Shown: positions 24,976 through 34,283 of the stretch, piece after piece | Layout of the letters: each line of letters starts with the position of its first letter | Numbering within the stretch: position 1 is the first letter of the stretch | Assembly (NCBI GenBank): GCA_003248935.1 | Contig: QFQF01000005.1 | Coordinates: 128,722 to 192,721 of the forward strand | DNA from: Sphingobium sp. | GTDB lineage: Bacteria > Pseudomonadota > Alphaproteobacteria > Sphingomonadales > Sphingomonadaceae | Direction: 5' to 3' | DNA: 64,000 bases | Position numbers and translations under genes: made by a program | Notes under the pieces: model-generated | What the model was told of the DNA's origin: nothing | Seen by the model: only the letters and a program-made list of their open reading frames with translations | Database searches by the model: none

Positions 24976-26522
24976 TGAAGCACGGTTTCCGCCAATCGAT
25001 GGCCGGGGTCCACACCTGGTCTGGCCTGCTGATGGGCTGGCTGCTGTTCGTGATGTTCGCCTGCGGCACATGCGCCTATTTCCAGTTGGAGATCACGCGC
25101 TGGATGCAGCCCGAGGTCAAGCGGACGGGCACCCAGGAAAGCGCGGCCGAAGGCGCCGCCGCCTATCTCGCCACCGTCGCCGCGGGATCCGCGCAATGGT
25201 ACATCGACCTTCCCGGCCGGCGCGGGGCGACAACCGCTCTCTATTGGTCGCCGCCGGAGGGCGCCGCGCCGGACGCACCGACTCAGGCGACCGTCGACGA
25301 CCGGGGCCAGCCTGTCACGGCCCGGGAAACGGCGGGCGGCTTCTTCCTCTATCGTTTCCATTTCGACCTGCACTACATGCCGGTGATCTGGGCGCGCTAC
25401 ATCGTCGGAGCGGCCGCCATGTTCATGCTGGTGGCGATCCTGTCGGGCATCGTCACCCACAAGAAGATTTTCACGGACTTCTTCCTGCTGCGCTTCGGCA
25501 AGGGGCAGCGAAGCTGGCTTGACGCGCATAACGTCACCGCCGTGCTCGCTTTGCCGTTTCACCTGATGATCACCTATACCGGCCTCGTCACGCTCGACAG
25601 CCAGTTGGCCCCCGCCCCCGTCGCCGCGCTCTACAAGGATACGGCCGCCTGGTACGCCGACGCATTTCCGCAGCGCGACGTCGTCAAGACCGGCCGCGCC
25701 GTACCGCTTGCGCCTCTCGGTCCAATGATCGGGGAGGCGCGGAAGCGCTGGGACGGCGCAGAAGTCGGTCCGATCGTCATCGCCAATCCCGGCGACGCAT
25801 CAAGCACCGTGACGATCAGCAGCTCGCCAGGAACCTCGATGAACGCACGGGGCGACACATTGCAGTTTTCCGGCAGCACGGGACGCCTGCTTTCAGCCGA
25901 TAGGGCATCCGGCCCCGCACGCCAGACTCAGGACGTGATGATCGGCATTCATGCTGGCCGCTATGCCGATATCGCCCTGCGCTGGCTCTATTTCCTTTCC
26001 GGGGTCGGCGGCACGGTTATGGTCGGAACCGGCCTCGTCCTCTGGACGGTGAAACGGCGGGCCAAGCTGCCCGATCCCGCGCGGCCGCATGTCGGCTTCC
26101 GCATCGTGGAGCGTCTGAACATCGCCGTCGTTGCCGGTTTTCCTATCGGCCTTGCCTGCTATTTCCTTGCCAACCGCCTGCTGCCGTTGCGCATGGACGG
26201 GCGGCCCGAATGGGAAATCCACTGCCTGTTCATCGCCTGGGGTGTGGCCGCCACCATAGCATTGCTGCGTCCGGCCCGGCGCGCTTGGATCGAACTTACC
26301 GGGCTCAGCGCAGTTGCCTTCGCTGCCGTGCCGGTGGTCAGCGCGCTTACCACCGGTCGCGGCCTGCCCCACAGCCTGCTTGCAGGGGACTGGCTGTTCA
26401 TCGGGTTCGACCTGACCTGCCTTGCAACCGCCGCCGCGTTCGGCCTCACCGCTTGGACGCTTGCGCGGCGGGCGTCACGCCCGGCGGCGACGCCCCGGCG
26501 CCGGCGGGAGGCGCATGCCTGA
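24975..26522 (+). CDS. PepSY-associated TM-helix protein (PiuB-like)
   Basis: A 515-residue inner-membrane protein. The first helix GVHTWSGLLMGWLLFVMFACGTCAYFQ has the conserved HTWxGL of PepSY_TM proteins; a periplasmic PepSY-type region and further helices (IVGAAAMFMLVAILSGIVTHKK, LYFLSGVGGTVMVGTGLVLWTVKR and three or four C-terminal ones) follow. Conserved helix histidines such as HLMITYTG suggest haem or redox capacity. Homologues (PiuB/FsqB type) are Fur-regulated and implicated in ferrisiderophore reduction. It overlaps DUF3649 upstream and DUF3325 downstream by the TGATG arrangement. The reductase role is inferred. Confidence 0.86.
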   Translation: MKHGFRQSMAGVHTWSGLLMGWLLFVMFACGTCAYFQLEITRWMQPEVKRTGTQESAAEGAAAYLATVAAGSAQWYIDLPGRRGATTALYWSPPEGAAPDAPTQATVDDRGQPVTARETAGGFFLYRFHFDLHYMPVIWARYIVGAAAMFMLVAILSGIVTHKKIFTDFFLLRFGKGQRSWLDAHNVTAVLALPFHLMITYTGLVTLDSQLAPAPVAALYKDTAAWYADAFPQRDVVKTGRAVPLAPLGPMIGEARKRWDGAEVGPIVIANPGDASSTVTISSSPGTSMNARGDTLQFSGSTGRLLSADRASGPARQTQDVMIGIHAGRYADIALRWLYFLSGVGGTVMVGTGLVLWTVKRRAKLPDPARPHVGFRIVERLNIAVVAGFPIGLACYFLANRLLPLRMDGRPEWEIHCLFIAWGVAATIALLRPARRAWIELTGLSAVAFAAVPVVSALTTGRGLPHSLLAGDWLFIGFDLTCLATAAAFGLTAWTLARRASRPAATPRRRREAHA

Positions 26523-26797
26523 TGCTGGCACAGATGTTCGTGCTGCTGCTGTCGCTGGCCGGTTTCCTGCTGCTCTGTCTTGCGCAGGCGGGCCACCAGC
26601 AGCCCATGCTCCGCCGCAAGCTGCGCGCGGAACAGACCCGGCTGCTGCGCCTTACGGGCTGGATCGTCCTGAGTTCGGCCTGGGCGCTTGCCTGGTGGGT
26701 GCTGGGATTTGGCCGCGGCACGATGCTGTTCGGGGGCTGCGCGACGGTGGGGGCCGCCTGTACCGTCGGCCTGCTGAACCGGCGCAGCGCACGCTGA
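26522..26797 (+). CDS. DUF3325 membrane protein
   Basis: A 91-residue protein with three hydrophobic helices (FVLLLSLAGFLLLCLAQAG, WIVLSSAWALAWWVLGFG, GGCATVGAACTVGLL) and the HQQPMLRRKL cytosolic loop of DUF3325. Its ATG overlaps the PepSY stop codon, so it is translationally coupled. The DUF3649-PepSY-DUF3325 set is a recurring iron-associated operon. Molecular function unknown. Confidence 0.78.
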   Translation: MLAQMFVLLLSLAGFLLLCLAQAGHQQPMLRRKLRAEQTRLLRLTGWIVLSSAWALAWWVLGFGRGTMLFGGCATVGAACTVGLLNRRSAR

Positions 26798-26836
26798 TTT
26801 ATGATGATCGACAATGGGGATGGAAAGGAAACTGTC

Positions 26837-27478
26837 ATGAAAAGATTTGGACTTCTGGTCGCGACTCTGCTGGTTGGCACACAGGCGGCCTCCGCCCATG
26901 AAGTGTGGGTGGAACGCGATGCTCAGGGCCCTGCCCGCGTCTATCTCGGCGAACCGGCCGAGGCCGTGCCGGAGGGTGGCGACCCCGAATTCCACCGCTT
27001 GCAGAAGCCTGTCGTCTTCCTCGACGATCCGGCAAAGGCCGTGTCGCTGGTCCGGCGCACCAACCATCTGGAGGCTGACGCGCCGGGCAAGGGCGACGTA
27101 CGCGTCCGCGACGACGCCGTGTTCGATCCGTGGAAGGAAGGGGAAACGACACAGGGTGCGATTTTCTATGCCCGTGCCGGTCGCAGCGAGACGCGTAACG
27201 TGCTGGACCTCGAACTGGTGCCGGTCTCGGCCAATGCCGACACGATGACGCTGATGTTCAAGGGCAAGCCGCTCGCCGACACGGCAGTCACGGTCATTTC
27301 GCCCGACCGCTGGCAGAAAAGCTTCAAGACCGACGCCGCCGGCGTCGTCACCGTGCCTTCGCTCGGCGCCGGGCGCTATATTCTGGGCGCTTCGCACAAG
27401 GAGGCCGCGCCCGGCACCGTCGCGGGCAAGCCTGTCGCGGCCATCGTGCACATTTCGACACTGACATTCGTGCGCTGA
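26837..27478 (+). CDS. DUF4198 periplasmic protein
   Basis: A 213-residue secreted protein with a signal peptide (MKRFGLLVATLLVGTQAASA then HEVWVE). The mature part starts with the His-x-x-Trp opening seen in DUF4198 and ends in a beta-sandwich carrying DTAVTVISPDRWQKSFKTDAAGVVTVP, typical of this metal-transport-associated family. An in-frame ATG 36 bases upstream exists, but AAAGGAA fits the chosen start. Last gene of the operon, followed by a long hairpin. Likely a metal- or cofactor-handling periplasmic partner; inferred. Confidence 0.82.
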   Translation: MKRFGLLVATLLVGTQAASAHEVWVERDAQGPARVYLGEPAEAVPEGGDPEFHRLQKPVVFLDDPAKAVSLVRRTNHLEADAPGKGDVRVRDDAVFDPWKEGETTQGAIFYARAGRSETRNVLDLELVPVSANADTMTLMFKGKPLADTAVTVISPDRWQKSFKTDAAGVVTVPSLGAGRYILGASHKEAAPGTVAGKPVAAIVHISTLTFVR

Positions 27479-27492
27479 ACAGCACATTCCAA

Positions 27493-27526
27493 GCAGGCGC
27501 TTCGTTACTAAGAACGAGGCGCCTGC
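27493..27526 (+). terminator. Hairpin ending the DUF3649-PepSY operon
   Basis: A 14-bp stem (GCAGGCGCTTCGTT with AACGAGGCGCCTGC, one T-G wobble) and a 6-base loop lie 14 bases past the DUF4198 stop. There is no T-run, so termination would be imperfect. Confidence 0.5.
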
Positions 27527-27618
27527 CCGGCGATCTGATGCCTTCAGCATCGTGAGGCACGGCGGCGATCGATCGCCATGGTTGACGTCAGACCGTTCAA
27601 CGCGGCAATCGTCGCTTT

Positions 27619-28239
27619 ATGATCCGCACGACGCTCCTTGCCTTGTCTCTCATGCTCATGCCGCTGTCCGCGCACGCGCAGGACACGGCGCCTTTCCCTC
27701 CGCCTCCGTCGGGAAGCGACGTGCAGGTGGCCCTCGACACCGGTGAGGGACGGATCGTTCTCGCGCTCGACCCCGTCCACGCACCGCTCACAACCGCGAA
27801 TTTCCTGAAATATGTCGATCAGAAGCGGCTCGACGGAACGGCCTTCTACCGCAGCATGCGGTTCGGGCCGGACACCGGGCTGATCCAGGGCGGCGCGCGG
27901 GGCGATCCGCGCCGCGTGCTGCCGCCGGTCGCCCATGAGCCGACGACGCAGACCGGTATCGTCCATGGCCCGGGCACCATATCGATGGCGCGCTACGAGC
28001 CGGGCTCGGCCACCGCCGATTTCTTCATCACCGCCGACACCATGCCATCGCTCGACGCCGATCCGTCGCGGCAGGGGGACAATGCGGGTTTCGCCGCCTT
28101 CGGCCACGTGATCGAGGGCATGGACGTGGTGAAGCGCATCCTGTCCGCCCCCACCTCTCCCACGGAGGGCGAGGGCGTGATGAAGGGGCAGATGCTCGAA
28201 CCCAAGGTGCCGATCCTGACGGCGCGCCGGCTGCCCTGA
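27619..28239 (+). CDS. Periplasmic cyclophilin-type peptidyl-prolyl isomerase
   Basis: A 206-residue protein with a signal peptide (LLALSLMLMPLSAHAQ) and a cyclophilin domain: VQVALDTGEGRIVLALDP, LKYVDQKRLDGTAFYRSM and ISMARYEPGSATADFFIT carry the conserved core. It should catalyse proline isomerisation during folding of exported proteins. The usual GTG-G active-site segment is loosely kept. The ribosome-binding site is weak. A cytoplasmic relative is encoded at 57470. It converges on the outer-membrane factor gene with a 3-base gap. Confidence 0.88.
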   Translation: MIRTTLLALSLMLMPLSAHAQDTAPFPPPPSGSDVQVALDTGEGRIVLALDPVHAPLTTANFLKYVDQKRLDGTAFYRSMRFGPDTGLIQGGARGDPRRVLPPVAHEPTTQTGIVHGPGTISMARYEPGSATADFFITADTMPSLDADPSRQGDNAGFAAFGHVIEGMDVVKRILSAPTSPTEGEGVMKGQMLEPKVPILTARRLP

Positions 28240-28242
28240 CGG

Positions 28243-29655
28243 TCAGGACGCGGGCGCTTCCGCCTCCCGGTCGCCGCCAAGCACGCGATAGAGCGTAACG
28301 AGGTTCGCCGCCTTGACGAGGCGCGTCGCCACCAGCGCACGTTGCGCGGTGTAGAGCGAGCGCTGCGCATCGAGGTTCTGGAGATAGCTGTCTACGCCCC
28401 CCCGGTAGCGGAGTTCGGCCAGCGCATAGTTGTCGGCCGACGCATCGACCAATGCCGTGTCGGCGCGTAGCTGCTCATCGATCGTACCACGCCGGGCAAG
28501 CGCATCGGCGGTTTCGCGAAATGCCGTCTGGATCGCCTTCTCATAGGTGGCGAGCGCCGCATCGCGTTCCGCCTGCGACTGCTTGACCCCGGCGCGTGCC
28601 GCCCCCGCACTGAAGATCGACCAACTCGCACCGGGCGAGACCGACCAGGTGAAGTTGCCCTTGTCGAACAGCGCATCCAGCGCGCCGCTGGCGAAGCCCG
28701 TCAGCGCCGTCAACGAGATGCGGGGGAACAGCGCGGCGCGTGCCGCTCCAATCTGGGCGTTGGCGGCCTTCAGGCTGTATTCCGCCTGCAATACGTCGGG
28801 TCGCCGCAGCAGGACGGCGGAATCGAGGCCCGCAGGCACCTCGCGGAAACTGCCCGCGACTTCCTCGATCGGTCCGGGCAGCAGCGCCGGATCGAAGGAA
28901 GCACCGACAAGAAGCTGAAGCGCGTTCACGTCCTGCGCGAGTGCAGTGCGGCTTTCGGCCAGGTCGGACTGCGCCTGGGCCAGCACCTGCTCGGCCTGAC
29001 GCAGGTCCGATCGGGGCGCGATCCCGCCCTGAAGCCGCTTGCGGGTGAGGTCCGTGCTGCGCTCCGCGTTGTGCGCGGTGTCTTCGGCCAACGCCAGCAG
29101 GCTGCGGTCGGCCGCGTAGGTCAGCCATGCCGTCGCGATATCGCCGACCAGAGTGACCCGCGTCGCCCGCTCCGCCGCCTGCGTCGCGAAATAATCGTTG
29201 AGGGCCGCGTCGCTCAGCGACCGGATACGGCCGAACAGGTCGATCTCGAACGCGGTGGTTCCAACGTCGGCGCTATACTGGGTGCCTGGCCCCTGCCCGC
29301 CACCGGTGCTGGAATTGGCGGCATCCCGCCGTGTCAGGCCGGCACCCGCATCGATCACCGGCAGCAGTTCGGCGCGCTGGATGCGGTAGCGTGCCCGCGC
29401 CGCGGCGATGTTCGCAGCGGCGACACGCAGGTCGCGATTGTTCGCCAGCGCCTGTCCGATCAGCGTCCGCAGCCGCTTGTCGGTGAACAGGTCGGCATAT
29501 CCCACGGCGGGCAGGACCGCTTCGGACAGCTGCGGATAGGCATCCCCCTGCGGCAGGGCGGCGGGCACCGGCGGCGCGGGCCGTTCATAGCGCGGAGCCA
29601 TCGTGCAGGCGGGTAACAGGATCGCCAGCATCAGCGTGGGCAGCACGCGGCTCAT
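28243..29655 (-). CDS. RND efflux outer-membrane factor (NodT family lipoprotein)
   Basis: A 470-residue TolC-like channel. The signal sequence ends in a lipobox (LLPAC), so it should be a lipoprotein. The duplicated helical repeats of the OEP family are visible (VAAANIAAARARYRIQRAELLP, and LKAANAQIGAARAALFPRISLTA), as is the LRYRGGVDSYLQNLDAQRSLY motif. It is the third gene of the efflux operon, starting inside the end of the pump gene (4-base overlap). Confidence 0.93.
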   Translation of the reverse strand: MSRVLPTLMLAILLPACTMAPRYERPAPPVPAALPQGDAYPQLSEAVLPAVGYADLFTDKRLRTLIGQALANNRDLRVAAANIAAARARYRIQRAELLPVIDAGAGLTRRDAANSSTGGGQGPGTQYSADVGTTAFEIDLFGRIRSLSDAALNDYFATQAAERATRVTLVGDIATAWLTYAADRSLLALAEDTAHNAERSTDLTRKRLQGGIAPRSDLRQAEQVLAQAQSDLAESRTALAQDVNALQLLVGASFDPALLPGPIEEVAGSFREVPAGLDSAVLLRRPDVLQAEYSLKAANAQIGAARAALFPRISLTALTGFASGALDALFDKGNFTWSVSPGASWSIFSAGAARAGVKQSQAERDAALATYEKAIQTAFRETADALARRGTIDEQLRADTALVDASADNYALAELRYRGGVDSYLQNLDAQRSLYTAQRALVATRLVKAANLVTLYRVLGGDREAEAPAS

Positions 29656-32600
29656 GCCTCCGCCTCCGGCGGCGGCGCATGGTGGATGCGCTTCAGGAAA
29701 TCGCGCGTGCCGCGCCGCACGAGCACGAAAAACAGTGGAATGTAGAAGATGGCGAGGATCGTCGCGGTCAGCATGCCGCCGATCACCGCCGTGCCGATGG
29801 CAACGCGGCTGTTCGCACCCGCACCCGTCGCGATCGCCAGCGGCAGCACGCCAAAGATGAAGGCGAGAGAGGTCATCAGGATAGGCCGCAGACGGATGCG
29901 CGCAGCCTCCAGCGCGGCATCGATGACACGCTTGCCCTGCTTTTCCGCCTGCTCCGCGAATTCGATCATCAGGATCGCATTCTTCGCCGCGAGACCCATG
30001 GTCGTGAGCAGGCCGATCTGGAAATAGACATCGTTCTGAAGCCCCCGCAGCGTCACGGCGAACACCGCACCGACCAGGCCGAGCGGAATGATCAGCAGCA
30101 CCGCGAAGGGGATCGACCAGCTTTCATAAAGCGCGGCAAGGCACAGGAAGACGACCAGCAGCGAAAGGCCATAGAGGATCGGCGCCTGCCCCGATGACAG
30201 GCGCTCCTGATAGGACAGCCCGGCCCAGGCGACACTGACGCCCGGTATCTGCGCGGCCAGTTCCTCCATCCGGTCCATCGCCGTGCCCGAACTGGTGCCG
30301 GGCGCGGCCTGACCCTGTATTTCATACGAGGATACGCCGGAGAAACGGGTCAGCGTCGTGGGCGCGACCGACCATCCCACATTGGCGAAGGACGAGAATG
30401 GCGCCATGGTGCCGCTCGACGTGCGCACGAACCATTGCGACAGGTCGGACGGATCGGAACGATAGGGCGCATCGCCCTGAACGAAGACGCGCTTCACACG
30501 CCCACGATCGATGAAGTCGTTGACGTAGCGGCCACCCCAGGCGGTCGACAGCGTCGTGTTCACGTCACTTTGCGACAGGCCAAGGACGCTCAGCTTCTGC
30601 TGGTCGAGCGCGACGTTCAGCGTGGGAATATCGGGCAAGTCAGAAGGACGGACCCCGGTTACAGCGCCGTCGCTCGCGGCTTCGGCAAGCAGGCGATCCC
30701 TTGCAGCCTTGAAGTCGGCGCGGGACAGGCCACCGGTGTTTTGCAACTCCATCGTAAAACCGTTGGATTGGCCAAGACCCCGAATCGCGGCGGGCACGAG
30801 CGCAAACACCTGCGCGTCGCGAAAGCCGGCGAACGCCTTGCTGGCCCGGTTCATGATCGCATCAGCGCCGTTCTCTCGGCCAGGCCGCTCACCCCAATCC
30901 TTGAAAGAAATGAAGCCCTGCCCGGCGTTCTGGCCGCTGGCACCTCCCCCGCCACCGGCGACGGTGAAAACGGCGCCGACATTCTTCCCTTCATGCTTCA
31001 GGAAGTAATCCTCCAGCGCCTCCTGCACCTCCCCCGTACGATTGAGCGTCGCACCTGCCGGAAGCCGGAACTGGATATTGCCGATACCCTGATCCTCCGT
31101 TGGCAGGAAACCCGTGGGCAGGCGGAAAAACAGGAGGACGAGCAGGATGGCGGTAAGGCCGTATATCGCCAGAGACAGCCACTTGCGGTCGATCACCTTG
31201 TTGGCGCCGCGCATATAGCCGTCGACCATGCGCTCGAACCGGCTGTCAAAGCCGTGCTTGGCCCGCTCGCTCCAGTCACGCACGCGTGGGAAACGGCGGA
31301 ACAGCCATCCTTCGCCTCCGGCATCCTTGCGTTTGAGCAGCGTGGCGGTGAGCGCGGGGCTGAGGACAAGCGCAACGACGACCGACAGCACCATCGCGGA
31401 CACGATCGTCAAGGAGAACTGGCGATAGATGACGCCGGTCGACCCGCCGAAGAACGCCATCGGTAGGAAAACGGCCGAGAGGACAAGCGCGATCGCGATC
31501 AGCGCGGTCTGGATTTCGCCCATCGACTGGATGGTGGCCTCCCGCGGCGTCATGCCCGGATTCTCCTCCAGCAGGCGCTCGACATTCTCGACGACGACGA
31601 TCGCGTCGTCGACGAGCAGGCCGATCGCCAGCACCAGGCCGAACAGCGTCATCGTATTAATGGAGAAACCGGCCAGCGCGAACACGCCGAACGTACCGAG
31701 GAGGACCACCGGCACGGCGATCGTCGGGATCAGCGTCGCGCGCCAGCTTTGCAGGAAGACGAACATGACGATGACAACCAGGACGATCGCCTCGAACAGC
31801 GTCTTGACCACTTCCTCCACCGACAATTTGATGAAGAGCGTGGAATCGTTGGGATAGGCATAGGCCATGCCCGGCGGGAAGCCCTTGGCCTGCCGCGCGA
31901 TCTCCGCCTTCACGACCTCCGCGACAGCCAGGGCATCGGCCCCCGGCGCGGTGGAGATCGCAACGCCCGCGCCCGGATGGCCGTTGAGCCGGCTGCGTGT
32001 CGCATAGTTTTCGGCGCCAAGCTCCACACGCGCGACGTCGGACAGCCGCACGGTCGATCCGTCGGGCCGGGTTTTCATGACGATGGCCATGAACTGCTCG
32101 GGCGTTTGCAGGCGCGACTGCGATGTGACCGTGGCATTGAGCATCTGGGTCGAGGGCATCGGTTGGCCGCCGACCTCGCCAGCGGCGACTTCCGTATTCT
32201 GCGCCTGGATCGCCGAGATCACGTCACCCGGGATCAGCGCATAGCTCATCAGCTTTTCCGGATTGAGCCATATCCGCATCGCATATTGGGCGCCGAACAC
32301 GTTGGTGTCGCCTACGCCCTCGATCCGGCCCAGCGTATCCTGAAGGTTCGACACCAGATAGTCCGATACGTCCTGATTGGTCATCTTGTTGGTGGTGTCA
32401 TAGAAAGACACGACCATCAGGAAATCCGGGTTCGACTTGGTAACGGTCAGGCCCTGCTGCTGCACCTGCTGGGGCAGGCGCGAAATCGCCTGCTGCACCC
32501 TGTTCTGCACCTGCACCTGGGCGATGTCGGGATCGACACCCTTGTTGAAGGTGGCGGAAATCGTGACCTGCCCGCGGGAACTGGAGGTCGAGGTGAAATA

Positions 32601-32831
32601 GATCAGGCCATCGATGCCCGTAAGCTGCTGCTCGAGGACCTGGGTGACGCTGTTCTCCAGCGTCTCGGCGGACGCGCCGGGATAGGTGGCGCGGATATTG
32701 ACCTGCGGCGGCGCGACATCGGGATATTGCGCGACGGGCAGGGAAAAGATCGCGCCGATGCCGAGCAGCATGATGATGATCGCAATCACCCATGCGAAGA
32801 TCGGCCGGTCTATGAATACGCGCGACAGCAT
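29652..32831 (-). CDS. RND multidrug efflux pump (HAE1/AcrB-like)
   Basis: A 1059-residue inner-membrane proton/drug antiporter. It begins MLSRVFIDRPIFAWVIAIII, has the porter-domain PDVAPPQVNIRATYPGASAE, the proton-relay motif VLAIGLLVDDAIVVVENVER in helix 4 with its paired Asp residues, and the helix-10 to 12 region LLTTMGLAAKNAILMIEFA. Length and order match MexB/AcrB. Encoded between adaptor and outer-membrane factor genes in a tight operon. No TetR- or MarR-type repressor gene is adjacent, so control must come from elsewhere. Substrates unknown. Confidence 0.96.
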   Translation of the reverse strand: MLSRVFIDRPIFAWVIAIIIMLLGIGAIFSLPVAQYPDVAPPQVNIRATYPGASAETLENSVTQVLEQQLTGIDGLIYFTSTSSSRGQVTISATFNKGVDPDIAQVQVQNRVQQAISRLPQQVQQQGLTVTKSNPDFLMVVSFYDTTNKMTNQDVSDYLVSNLQDTLGRIEGVGDTNVFGAQYAMRIWLNPEKLMSYALIPGDVISAIQAQNTEVAAGEVGGQPMPSTQMLNATVTSQSRLQTPEQFMAIVMKTRPDGSTVRLSDVARVELGAENYATRSRLNGHPGAGVAISTAPGADALAVAEVVKAEIARQAKGFPPGMAYAYPNDSTLFIKLSVEEVVKTLFEAIVLVVIVMFVFLQSWRATLIPTIAVPVVLLGTFGVFALAGFSINTMTLFGLVLAIGLLVDDAIVVVENVERLLEENPGMTPREATIQSMGEIQTALIAIALVLSAVFLPMAFFGGSTGVIYRQFSLTIVSAMVLSVVVALVLSPALTATLLKRKDAGGEGWLFRRFPRVRDWSERAKHGFDSRFERMVDGYMRGANKVIDRKWLSLAIYGLTAILLVLLFFRLPTGFLPTEDQGIGNIQFRLPAGATLNRTGEVQEALEDYFLKHEGKNVGAVFTVAGGGGGASGQNAGQGFISFKDWGERPGRENGADAIMNRASKAFAGFRDAQVFALVPAAIRGLGQSNGFTMELQNTGGLSRADFKAARDRLLAEAASDGAVTGVRPSDLPDIPTLNVALDQQKLSVLGLSQSDVNTTLSTAWGGRYVNDFIDRGRVKRVFVQGDAPYRSDPSDLSQWFVRTSSGTMAPFSSFANVGWSVAPTTLTRFSGVSSYEIQGQAAPGTSSGTAMDRMEELAAQIPGVSVAWAGLSYQERLSSGQAPILYGLSLLVVFLCLAALYESWSIPFAVLLIIPLGLVGAVFAVTLRGLQNDVYFQIGLLTTMGLAAKNAILMIEFAEQAEKQGKRVIDAALEAARIRLRPILMTSLAFIFGVLPLAIATGAGANSRVAIGTAVIGGMLTATILAIFYIPLFFVLVRRGTRDFLKRIHHAPPPEAEA

Positions 32832-32837
32832 CGAGGG

Positions 32838-34019
32838 TCAGTTCTTCTCGCCGGCCTGGGCCGGTGCGACCCCGCCGATCTGCTGCGGTGTGTTCGCTGG
32901 CACCGGACGGACGGGGCCATCCGGCTTCAGATTGCCAAGGCCCTGAACGATCACCTTGTCGCCGTCGCTGAGGCCTGCCGTCACCACCCAGTTCGCGCCC
33001 TGCGTCCGGATGGCCGTGACCTGCCGCGCGACAGCCTTGTTATCCTTGCTCACCAGATAGACGGTCGCCGTCCCCTTGGCATCGCGCGTCACCGCCTGCT
33101 GCGGCACCAGGAAGGCGCGCGTATCGATCGACTGCGCCAGCGTTGCGCGCACGAACATGCCGGGCAGCAACAGCCCCTGCGGATTGGGGAACTGTGCACG
33201 GAGCGTCACCGTACCGGTGGTGGGATCGACCATCACCTCCGAAAAGGCGACGCGGCCCACCTGCGGATAGTCGCTGCCGTCCTCCAGCTTCAGTCGAACA
33301 TCGGCGCTGGCCGGGACGATGCCGTTGCCGCCGAGCGACCGGCGAAGCGCGAGCAGGTCGGCACTGGACTGCTGCATGTCGACGAAGATCGGGTCGAGCC
33401 GCTGGATGACTGCCAGCGGATCGGCCTGGTTCGCGGTCACCAGCGCCCCCTGCGTGAACAGCGAGCGTCCGATACGGCCGGTGATCGGCGCAGGCACCTT
33501 TGTGAAGCGCAGGTTGATACGCGCGGTTTCAAGCTGCGCGCGGGACTGCTCGACCGATGCCGCCGCCTGCCGCGCCGCCGCCGCTGCATCCACATAATCC
33601 TGCCGCGCGACCGCCTCCGCGTCCGCGAGCGGGCGATAGCGGTCGGCGCGCGCACGCGTCGCCTCGGCATTCGCGCCGGCATTTTCCAGATTGGCACGCG
33701 CCTGATTGACGCTCGCCTGATAAAGGCTGGGATCGATCTGGTAGAGCGTCTGCCCTGCCGTCACCATCGTGCCTTCGGTGAACAGGCGCTGGAAGATAAC
33801 GCCGGAAACCTGCGGCCGCACCTCCGACGTCTGGAACGCGGTCGTGCGGCCCGCCAGCTCGACCACCTGCGGCACCCGCGAAGGATGCACGACGACATAA
33901 CCCGCTTCGGGCGTGGGACGCTCTTTCTGCGGCGCCTTGCCGCAACCGGAGATCAGCAGAATGGAGGCAAACGCTCCGGCCGGAACCAGAAAGCGCAAGT
34001 ATGTCCTCCAATGCTGCAT
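32838..34019 (-). CDS. RND efflux periplasmic adaptor (membrane fusion lipoprotein)
   Basis: A 393-residue adaptor linking pump and outer-membrane channel. The signal peptide ends in a lipobox (LLISGC). Lipoyl, alpha-hairpin and beta-barrel parts are visible: EVRPQVSGVIFQRLFTEGT, a coiled hairpin ANLENAGANAEATRARADRY, APITGRIGRSLFTQGALV and a C-terminal LVSKDNKAVARQV barrel. The start is the MQHWRTYLRF methionine; a longer frame upstream does not look like protein. First gene of the operon, 6 bases before the pump gene, divergent from the M1 peptidase. Confidence 0.93.
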   Translation of the reverse strand: MQHWRTYLRFLVPAGAFASILLISGCGKAPQKERPTPEAGYVVVHPSRVPQVVELAGRTTAFQTSEVRPQVSGVIFQRLFTEGTMVTAGQTLYQIDPSLYQASVNQARANLENAGANAEATRARADRYRPLADAEAVARQDYVDAAAAARQAAASVEQSRAQLETARINLRFTKVPAPITGRIGRSLFTQGALVTANQADPLAVIQRLDPIFVDMQQSSADLLALRRSLGGNGIVPASADVRLKLEDGSDYPQVGRVAFSEVMVDPTTGTVTLRAQFPNPQGLLLPGMFVRATLAQSIDTRAFLVPQQAVTRDAKGTATVYLVSKDNKAVARQVTAIRTQGANWVVTAGLSDGDKVIVQGLGNLKPDGPVRPVPANTPQQIGGVAPAQAGEKN

Positions 34020-34283
34020 TGCCACACGTCCATTATATCTTGTTGCCCCGGCGATGCCGCGGATTCGCGGACGCTTTACACGTTCCGCGGGCCGGGCTTG
34101 CTGCATAGCAAAGCGATTCCTGGGGCGATATGGCCGAATTTGTCGCAAATTGTTGCAGTCCACCGCTTTGACGGATGAGCGGCCAACACCCGCCATCACA
34201 ATTGACGCAAGCGGAAAAAGGGTGAAACGAGACGCCATGACATGCGCCCAAGTCCGCATGATTCCCCCGTTCCGGAGTATCCC

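Noticed and set aside
31749..34178. Open frame of 809 codons antisense to the RND adaptor and pump
   Set aside because: Spans two clear genes on the other strand, has Arg/His-rich non-protein composition and no ribosome-binding site.
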